DNA of 13,282 bases from Auxenochlorella pyrenoidosa (lineage: Eukaryota > Chlorophyta > Trebouxiophyceae > Chlorellales > Chlorellaceae): assembly GCA_001430745.1 (NCBI GenBank), contig KQ481947.1:109868-123149 (forward strand). The letters are read 5' to 3'. The notes beneath the pieces are model-generated. The model was not told the DNA's origin. It did not search any database and saw nothing but the letters and a program-made list of their open reading frames with translations. Positions 8,201-13,282 of the stretch are shown here, piece by piece. The position numbers and the translations under genes were made by a program. The first letter of the stretch is position 1, and every line of letters starts with the position of its first letter.

Positions 8201-10135
8201 CTTGCCAACGTCATGCTTCCTCTTTAAAAGCAGCGCGGGCCCGCCCGCATCCCTCGTGACGCGCTCGCCGGCTCTCCTGCCCGCCCGCCCCTGCGGCCAG
8301 GCGTGCGGGCGCTGGCGGCACAGCTGCGTGCAGCAGCGTGGGAGGCAGTTTCGCATCCGCTCGCCACTTGGCGCACCCGACGCAGCTCACCTGCTCACCT
8401 CTCCTATACCACCCAGCCCACCCAGCACCCACCCGCCCCAACCATCCACCCCCTCCTCCCCCGGCCAGGCCGACTATGCTGAGCTGGAGCAGCGGCTGCT
8501 GCGCACCGGCTGCAAGCTCGTGGACTTTGGCAACGCCTGCTGGACGCACCTCCAGTTCTGCACCACCATCCAGACGCGGCAGTACCGCGCGCCAGAGGTG
8601 TGTGGGTGGTGCGTTTGTGGGCCTGTGTGGGGGGGAGGAGAGGGGGGCCCTGCTGGGCGGCGGGCGGCGGGGCCACGGCGGCGCTGCAGGCGCGCCCCCC
8701 CCTGGGCGCCCCACCGCCACCGCTCCCTGCACCCAGCCCCACTGCCTGCGCCCCTCCCGCAGGTCATCCTCTGCTTCCTGTGCCGCGGCCTGCGCCTTGC
8801 CTCACTGCGTGCCCCGCCGACTCTGCCGCCCCCTTGCACACTGCTCCGCCTGCACCCAGGTCATCCTGGGTGCTGCTCCCTTGCGCCTTGCTCCACCCCG
8901 CCCCCTTGCACCCTGCCCCACTGCCTGCCCTACTGCCTGCGCCCCTCCCACAGGTTATTCTGGGCGCTGGGTACGACGGCGCCGCCGACATTTGGTCCCT
9001 GGGCTGCCTGGTGTACGAGCTGGCCACAGGGCAGTACCTGTTCAACCCGCGCACCGTCGGCACGCGGGGGCGCGACCGCGACCACCTGCTGCAGGTGAGC
9101 AGCCGGGGGGGAAGTGGGGGTGCGGGGTGCAGGGGTGGGATTGAGGGGGGAGGGCGAGCCGGGTGTGTGGGGGGGGGGGAAGGGGGGGGAGGGGGCTTGT
9201 TCTGTACCTACAGCGGCGTCTTCGTCCTTGCCAGCAGCAGCAGCAGCAGCAGCACAAAAGGCACAGATGCGGGGAAGCAACGCCCACCCGCAGCGCTGCA
9301 GCCCGGCCCCCGGCCCCCGCACCCAACCCGCTGCCCCAATCCCCCATTGCTCCGCCCCCCGCAGATGATGCAGCGGCTGGGCCCCATGCCGCGGCGCGCG
9401 GCCACGAGCGGCGCCCACTCGGTGGAGTTTTTCGCCGCTGACGGCCGCATGTGGCACCTGCCCAGCCGGCACGTGCCCTACTGGCCGCTGGACCACGTGC
9501 TTCAGGAGCAGCACGGCCTGCCGGAGGAGGAGGTAGGCGGGCCGAGGGCTGCCAGGGTCGCGGCGTTGACCGTTCAACGGTCGGCAGCGGGGAACGTGGG
9601 TGCTGCCTGCCGGGGCCGGGTGCTACGCGCGCGGGGGCGGCGGTAGGGTGCGCCGGCAGCCGGGCAAAGCCTGCTTGATGCCCGGGGCCGCGCGCGTTTC
9701 TGCTGCAGGCACAGAGCAGCCCGTTCTGTGTGCGCCCCAGGGATCGAGCTTCAACCTTGCACACACACACACACACACACCATCCCCCTCTTCCTGCCTG
9801 TGCAGGCCATCGGGCTGGCCTCCTTCCTGCAGGCGGCCCTGCACTTTGACCCGGCTCGCCGGTCAACCGCCGCCGAGCTGCTCGACCACCCATGGCTGGA
9901 GGGGCACCTGCCGCACCGCCCCAGCAGCCCACCCTCCCCCTATGCCTTCTGGGAGGCCGACGAGATGGCCGCCGCCGCTGCCGCTGCTGGCAATGGCGAT
10001 GGCAGCGGCAGCAGCAACGGCGCCGCCGGCGAGGGCGAGGGCGAGGGCGGCGGCGAGCGGCGCGCCAGCCCGGCGCGCTCCCCCTCGCGGGCCCCGGCTG
10101 AGGACTACCGCCACCACTCCCCGCCGCCGCAGTGA
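5218..10135 (+). CDS. SRPK-family serine/threonine protein kinase, 11 exons, 532 aa
   Basis: Exons are 5218-5524, 5987-6060, 6269-6331, 6597-6668, 7105-7229, 7629-7735, 8076-8158, 8469-8597, 8954-9094, 9365-9532 and 9806-10135. They total 1599 nt with consistent phases. SR-protein kinases phosphorylate Arg-Ser domains of splicing factors. Motifs: glycine loop LGQGHYSTVW (125-134, split by intron 2), VAIK-type Lys148 (HCAMKVVKSAE), helix-C Glu163, GTHVCEVFGVMGDDLLTLI, catalytic HTDVKPEN (248-255), DFGNACW (296-302), QTRQYRAPE (ends 320), DIWSLGC (332-338), then YLFNP...RDRDHL and DPARRSTAAELLDHPWL. The spacer between the lobes is short, as in plant SRPKs. The C-terminus is Gly/Glu-rich with RASPARSPSR. 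The start is the first in-frame ATG, giving a 103-residue Pro/Ala/Gln-rich N-terminus whose exact start is uncertain. Intron 6 appears to use a GC donor. Confidence 0.95.
5525..5986 (+). repeat. SRPK intron 1 with two internal tandem duplications
   Basis: A pair of ~28-nt units ending in GTGCCCTTCTTTGCAT-like sequence lies at about 5749-5804. Closer to the acceptor, 5912-5943 and 5953-5985 are imperfect tandem copies (CTGATATGGGAGGCAC... versus CTGACATGGGACGCGC...), both ending TGCCGCTGCCGCA. Only the second is followed by the G of the AG acceptor. Between them is a triplicated CTAA (5944-5954), a plausible branch-point region. Confidence 0.75.
6351..6393 (+). repeat. 12-bp tandem repeat in SRPK intron 3
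   Basis: GGTCAAAGATAC is repeated three times exactly, plus a partial fourth copy GGTCAAA. It begins 19 nt after the intron 3 donor and is AT-richer than its surroundings. No function is apparent; a recent slippage or unequal-crossover expansion is the simple explanation. Confidence 0.95.
6519..6570 (+). repeat. C-rich tract followed by (CA)n, SRPK intron 3
   Basis: A (CCCAC/CCCCCA)n tract is followed by about seven CA units, ending 26 nt before the exon 4 acceptor. It may act as the polypyrimidine tract. The same composite order is found in intron 4 of this gene and, in sense orientation, in CBM20 intron 3. Confidence 0.85.
6990..7102 (+). repeat. Two GCC/CCG triplet runs flanking a C-rich/(CA)n tract before SRPK exon 5
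   Basis: A triplet run at about 6988-7010 ends with an AG-like site (AACGCAGGGC). The C-rich/(CA)n composite follows at 7024-7075. A second CCG run at 7078-7101 leads into the true acceptor GCAGGGCGAC. The acceptor context is therefore present twice about 90 nt apart; triplet slippage alone could account for it. Confidence 0.75.
7230..7330 (+). other. AT-rich island at the 5' end of SRPK intron 5
   Basis: Directly after donor GTGGGTG there are about 75 nt of AT-rich sequence (AACAATATTCAAC, ATCAAATTCAGG, TTTTTTGTTGATCAAGATTTG) set in otherwise very GC-rich DNA. The remainder of the intron returns to high GC. A similar AT-rich patch begins intron 6. A T-rich splicing enhancer or a small inserted element are both possible. 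Confidence 0.6.
7735..7738 (+). other. Probable GC-AG intron: donor of SRPK intron 6
   Basis: The kinase motif HT|D-VKPEN requires exon 6 to end at 7735 (CAC ACA G) and exon 7 to start at 8076 (AC GTC AAG). The intron then begins GCGGGTG. The only nearby GT, at 7740, would add four bases and shift the catalytic loop out of frame. The preceding intron starts GTGGGTG, so this looks like a T-to-C change at donor position 2. GC-AG introns are a known minor class of U2 introns. Confidence 0.8.
7740..7792 (+). other. AT-rich island at the 5' end of SRPK intron 6
   Basis: About 50 nt of AT-rich sequence (GTTAACAAGATTTCAACATTTTC, ATAGAATACTGAG) follows the GC donor. It shares short words such as CAAGATTT and ATTCAAC/TTTCAAC with the island in intron 5. 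From about 7795 the intron is again GC-rich, with a hairpin GGCGTGC/GCACGCC near 7824-7851. Confidence 0.6.
8746..8968 (+). repeat. Three tandem copies of the exon 9 acceptor in SRPK intron 8
   Basis: The junction CAG|GT(C/T)AT(C/T)CT(G) occurs with exon-like starts at 8763, 8860 and 8954. Only the last continues into VILGAGYDGAADIW. The preceding tracts are also alike: ACTGCCTGCGCCCCTCCC precedes both the first copy and the true acceptor. Spacing is 97 and 94 nt, neither divisible by three, so use of an upstream copy would shift the frame. Confidence 0.85.
9095..9364 (+). other. SRPK intron 9, G-rich 5' half and C-rich 3' half
   Basis: Positions 9104-9195 are dominated by G runs, and 9300-9362 by C runs leading into the acceptor. 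Introns 7 (8159-8468) and 8 (8598-8953) show the same arrangement. The two halves are complementary in kind and could pair in the pre-mRNA, bringing donor and acceptor together. An interrupted AGC run at 9232-9253 separates the halves. Confidence 0.7.
9760..9780 (+). repeat. (CA)n microsatellite near the SRPK exon 11 acceptor
   Basis: About ten CA units end 25 nt upstream of the acceptor at 9804-9805, followed by a C/T-rich tract. It fits the pattern of (CA)n close to acceptors elsewhere in the window. Confidence 0.95.
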
Positions 10136-11049
10136 ATGGCGCGGCGGCAGCCCGCGACCGCGCGCTCTCTTGGCAGCGGCCCTGGCGGCCATTCTCGCCG
10201 CATTACCTCTGCTCTTCCCGGCACATTCCCGGGAACCTTTTTTCATGCCCCCCCCGGGGCCTAACCCCCGCCCCTTGCAGTGCCATCCTTCTGCCTCCTC
10301 TGAATTCCTGCCGTCGGTCTCAGCACCCCAGTTGTTCCAATTCGCAACAAGGAATGAGAGCACGCGTGCAAAGCTTGCGTACGATCCGCTCCCCGTGTCA
10401 TGTCGCCCCGCACTCCCCTGCGTCCTGTCCCCTCCCACGTTCACATATCGCCACCTCGGCTGTTCGGAAGCAGCGCTTCCACCTCTTCTGCCGTCCACTG
10501 TGCAGGCATCCATGCTGGCAGAGCCGGCGCGCACGTCTCTCCAGTGACCCCACCACCTACCAGTTGATTCTTCGCAGCCCCTCAGCCTGCCTGAGCTGCA
10601 ACAGCTGCCCGCCCTGTGCTGGGAGCTGCACCCTAACATACGACCCGACTGCGTCTGTAATGGCACAGCCCCATGTCAGGCCAAGGGCAAGCGTTGGGGC
10701 AGCAGGAGCGGAGCGGCTGTTCGCTTGGTCGACAAGCCAGGCTTCCCCACTGGCACATGCCTGCCTCGCACCACAGACTTTAAAATTTGGCACCCACGGC
10801 TCCGTCCTGCTGATTCCTGGAAGCAGAAGTACACGCTTTGATTCCATGTCACAGGCTCCACTGAGAGCTCTCCAAAATGGGACGAAATACGGCATTTAGC
10901 GGTCTGTCTGTCTGCTACAAGAGTGGCCGCTGCCGGTTTGGCTGCCCTGCTGCGCCTGGGGCTCTGCTGCCCGGCACGAAGCTTCCCTCCTCTGGAAGCT
11001 GCTCCTCCTCCGGAGTGCCCCTGCTCAGCCCCGAGGGTGTTGCCGAAGC
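10136..11049. other. Convergent 3' flanks of SRPK and the CNBD gene
   Basis: This 0.9-kb stretch separates the stops of two convergent genes. It is less GC-rich than the coding blocks and has no recognisable domain in any frame. It most likely holds both 3' UTRs, perhaps overlapping. No clear TGTAA was seen on the minus strand for the CNBD gene. Confidence 0.5.
10656..10660 (+). terminator. Candidate TGTAA polyadenylation signal of SRPK
   Basis: TGTAA, the polyadenylation signal typical of chlorophyte nuclear genes, occurs about 520 nt after the kinase stop codon, and I did not see an earlier plus-strand copy. The implied 3' UTR of roughly 540 nt is ordinary for green algae. A 5-nt motif is weak evidence on its own. 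Confidence 0.4.
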
Positions 11050-13205
11050 TCAGTGCATCTGGGTGCTGGAGAGGCGCTGCAAGGGCTGCGGCACGCCCAC
11101 TTCTGCTCCTGCTTGCGAGGCCGGCCCGCGTGCCCTGCCTGCCTGGGCCTGTGCATCGCTGCCAACCACTGACTGCTGCGCCTCTGCACCTGCGCCGCGG
11201 CCAGCCCACTCATGGGGTCTGCTGGGAGGCGCTGGCCCATCCGAGGCGCTGTCGCCGGGCAGTTCAGGACTGCCGGGCAGCCAGTCAAATGGGCTGCTGG
11301 CATGAGCCGCCGGGCTTCCCGGCGTGGAGCCCTCTGGAGAGCCCGACAGGGGAGGGGTAGCCCCCGCCGACTCCCCGCCGCAGCTCAGTCTGGCCTGGGG
11401 GGCGGAGGGGAGCGTGGAAGCCTGCATGAGTTCTCTCCTTGCCAGGCCTGTGGGAGGGGTCCTGTCCAGGCGTTCCAGGCTTGTAAGGCTTTGAATGCAG
11501 GCTGCAAGAGCAGGCCTTGTGGGGAATGGTTGCACGTCTGGCTACAGCGCAGCAATGCCGTGGCCCAGCTCTCTGCCGAAGCCGGGATCCATTCAATCTC
11601 AAAGCAAGGCATGCCGTGGAGTGCGCAAGGCCGCCGCAAGAGCAGGGCGTGTTGCCCCCCCTCCGCATTGCCCTGCACAGGCTGCAGCGCCCGGGGCACG
11701 CCCCGGCCAAGCCCTGCCCAGTCCGTACCTGCCGGCCCCTTGCCTTCTCTGCCAGGGCCGTGACCTCCCTCTCAATGCGCCGCAAACGCTTGGGTACTGC
11801 ATGCCCCTTCTCCTGAATGCGCCGCTGCAGGCCAGCAAGGTACTGCAGCAGAGGGAAGCAGGGAGGGCAGCTGAGCTCAGCAGTACGAGCGAGCTAGGGT
11901 CAGATCGGCAGAGGGGAGGCATGCGCGGGGGCTGCCGGAAGGCGTGGCGCCCAGGTGCCACCGACAACCGGCTGGCGGCACGCTTGGACGGCTGTGCAGC
12001 CGCGGAGAGGAGCAGCCGCGCCTGGAGGTAGCTCTCGCACAGCGGCGGCAGGAAGGCGGGGCTGCCCTTGAGCAGCTTCCTCAGGTGGCTGCCGCGGAAC
12101 TCCCACAGCGTGCAGTTGGTGACGGCCCGCACTGCGGAGGAAAGTGGGGGGGGCACAGCGTGGGGCACAGCATGATGGGGCGCCGAGTGGGGCGCAGCGT
12201 GGGGCACAGCGTGCAGTTGGTGACGGCCCGCACTGCGCGGGGGGGGGGTGTGGGGGGCCGGCGCCGGGCAGCATGGGGCACAGCGTGGGGCTCAGCGTGG
12301 GGTGTAGCAAGCACAGCCACCTGGCAAGTCTTGGCCACTGCCCGGGGCCTGCAGCGGTGGCCAGAGAGGGCAGGTGCAGCCTGTCCTGCGGGTGCATGGA
12401 GCAGCCCCCAAACCACCCAACCAACCACCCAACCAACCACTCACCCCCCACCCCCAGCCCACCGGTGTGCAGGCGTCGCCGGCACTCCGTCACGAAGTCG
12501 CTGAACACCGCGGCCTGCCCCACCAGCGCGGGGCCGTGCAGGGCGTGCACGCGGTGCGCGCCGCGCAGCGCCACCGCCTCGCCTGCGGCGGGGGAACAGA
12601 AGGCGGGTGGATGGCTGGGAGCGGGCGGTGCCATGCTGCGCAGCGTCACCGCCTCGCCTGCGGCAGGAGGAAGAGAAGGCTGGGTGGATGGCTGGGGCAC
12701 TGCCACCGCCTCGCCTGCAACTGCAGGCGGGCGCAGCAAAGGCTGGTGGGTGGCTAGGAGCAGCTGTTGAGGGCGGTGCGAGCAGGCGGTGGCGGCCTCG
12801 CCTGCTTGCGGGCGCACAGCAGGTGGGTGGGCAGGGGGCGTCGCCTGGCTGCTTGAAACAGCTGACTGGATGGCTGGGAGCAGGCGGTGGCCCGCAGCAC
12901 TGCAGCTCTGCCGTGAACGACCAGGAAGCGAAGCAGGCAGGGCGCCAGGCAGCCGGGGCGTGGCAGGCAGCCCGACCCCGCCGCCGAGCCCCCCGCCCCC
13001 CCACCCCCGCCCCCCACCCACACACACATAGGCAAACCGCCCTGCGTGGCGCACCCTCTTCCCCCGCCCCCACCCCGCCCCCCGCCCCGCATGGCGCACC
13101 CTCCTGCAGCACGAAGAAGCTGCCGGCGTCGTCCCCCTCCTCGTACAGGTTGTGCCCCGCCACAAGCCGCACCGGCAGCGCAGCGTCCGCCAGCTGCGCC
13201 CGCAT
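11050..13205 (-). CDS. Cyclic-nucleotide-binding-fold (possibly Popeye-like) protein, 3' part, cut by the right edge
   Basis: Exons on the minus strand: 13205-13100 (upstream exons missing), 12582-12463, 12131-11962, 11842-11729 and, less certainly, 11421-11050 ending in TGA. Phases agree throughout. The first three encode a cNMP-binding-type beta-roll: LVAGHNLYEEGDDAGSFFVL, QEGEAVALRG, GPALVGQAAVFSDF, VRAVTNCTLWEF, then the helical HLRKLLKGSPAFLPPLCESYL. The order 'hydrophobic-V-G-x-x-x-FxDF, then V-x-A-x-x-x-C-x-L-x-x, then LLxxxP' recalls Popeye-domain proteins more than PKA or CNG channels, and I see no clear phosphate-binding-cassette Arg. Exon 4 (YLAGLQRRIQEK...RRIEREVTALAEKA) looks like a coiled coil. 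The last exon is Pro/Ser/Gly-rich. A different acceptor (near 11511) or a small extra exon before the C-terminus is possible. The function cannot be fixed without the N-terminus. Confidence 0.68.
12092..12320 (-). repeat. Duplicated exon 3 acceptor plus a ~12-bp minisatellite in CNBD intron 2
   Basis: The acceptor CGCAG and the first 29 nt of exon 3 (encoding VRAVTNCTL) occur twice without mismatch: the true site starting at 12131 and an intronic copy starting at 12232, 101 nt upstream in the gene. Between and beyond them lie imperfect repeats of a CACAGCGTGGGG unit (plus strand), which may have grown from the exon's own TGCACGCTGTG end. The offset is not divisible by three, so splicing to the intronic copy leads to a stop at about 12081. 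Confidence 0.9.
12573..12812 (-). repeat. Four in-frame copies of the exon 2 acceptor in CNBD intron 1
   Basis: The junction CAG|GCGAGGCGGTGGC (reading G-EAVA) starts at 12582 (true exon), 12657, 12714 and 12801 on the minus strand. The copies read GEAVALRG, GEAVTLRS, GEAVAVPQ and GEAATACS. Spacings are 75, 57 and 87 nt, all multiples of three, and the frame is open across the whole array. Each copy could act as a 3' splice site and would lengthen the protein without a frameshift. Confidence 0.88.
12986..13029 (+). repeat. C-rich tract followed by (CA)n in CNBD intron 1
   Basis: On the plus strand, C runs punctuated by single A or G are followed by ACACACACATA. Relative to this minus-strand gene the order is reversed (TG repeats then G-rich), the opposite of the sense orientation seen in the CBM20 and SRPK introns. 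Confidence 0.85.
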
Positions 13206-13282
13206 CTGCTCCAGGGCGGGGGGAGACCAGGGGGGTGGGGGTTGGGGGGGGCGGGGCAAGGGCCCAAGTAGGTGTGTGTGGG

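Noticed and set aside
12573..12812. CRISPR-like or minisatellite array
   Set aside because: Units are imperfect, unevenly spaced and centred on a splice junction in a eukaryotic gene; they are better described as exon-end copies.
11900..13267. A 455-codon open frame on the minus strand
   Set aside because: It carries CNBD exon 2 and the in-frame acceptor copies, but reads exons 1 and 3 out of frame; it is not one protein. Its open stretch over intron 1 is reported as a finding instead.

Overview
This looks like nuclear DNA from a GC-rich, intron-rich green alga (Chlorophyta). The evidence is short exons of 59-372 nt joined by GT-AG introns of about 120-520 nt, C-rich acceptor tracts, a plant/algal-type histone H2B ending in VTKFTSA, an SRPK kinase whose motifs read like plant and algal SRPKs, and a starch-binding (CBM20) protein. 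There is no sign of bacterial operons, tRNA, rRNA, CRISPR or an intact transposon. All gene models below were assembled by hand from splice sites, reading-frame phase and family motifs; no transcript data were available.

Layout. (1) Positions 1-2350, minus strand: the 5' portion of a CBM20 carbohydrate-binding protein gene in five exons, cut by the left window edge. (2) 2351-3462: intergenic, probably the CBM20 upstream region. (3) 3463-4037, minus: a complete two-exon histone H2B gene followed by a classical 6-bp-stem, 4-nt-loop histone 3' stem-loop. (4) 4038-5217: a divergent intergenic region with a TATA-like box but no H2A gene. (5) 5218-10135, plus: a complete 11-exon, 532-residue SRPK-type protein kinase, with all catalytic motifs present and one probable GC-AG intron. 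(6) 10136-11049: the convergent 3' flanks of two genes. (7) 11050-13205, minus: the 3' portion of a gene with a cyclic-nucleotide-binding-fold (possibly Popeye-like) domain, cut by the right window edge.

The genes do not form an obvious pathway: starch binding, chromatin, SR-protein phosphorylation and cyclic-nucleotide or Popeye-type sensing. What links them is intron structure. In all three multi-intron genes, at least one intron holds tandem copies of the end of the neighbouring exon together with its splice site. In the CBM20 gene the copies come from the donor side. In the kinase and the CNBD gene they come from the acceptor side. One CNBD intron carries four acceptor copies spaced by multiples of three with an open frame throughout. 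This repeated duplication at splice junctions, together with a recurring C-rich/(CA)n motif and G-rich 5' / C-rich 3' introns, is the most unusual feature of the window.
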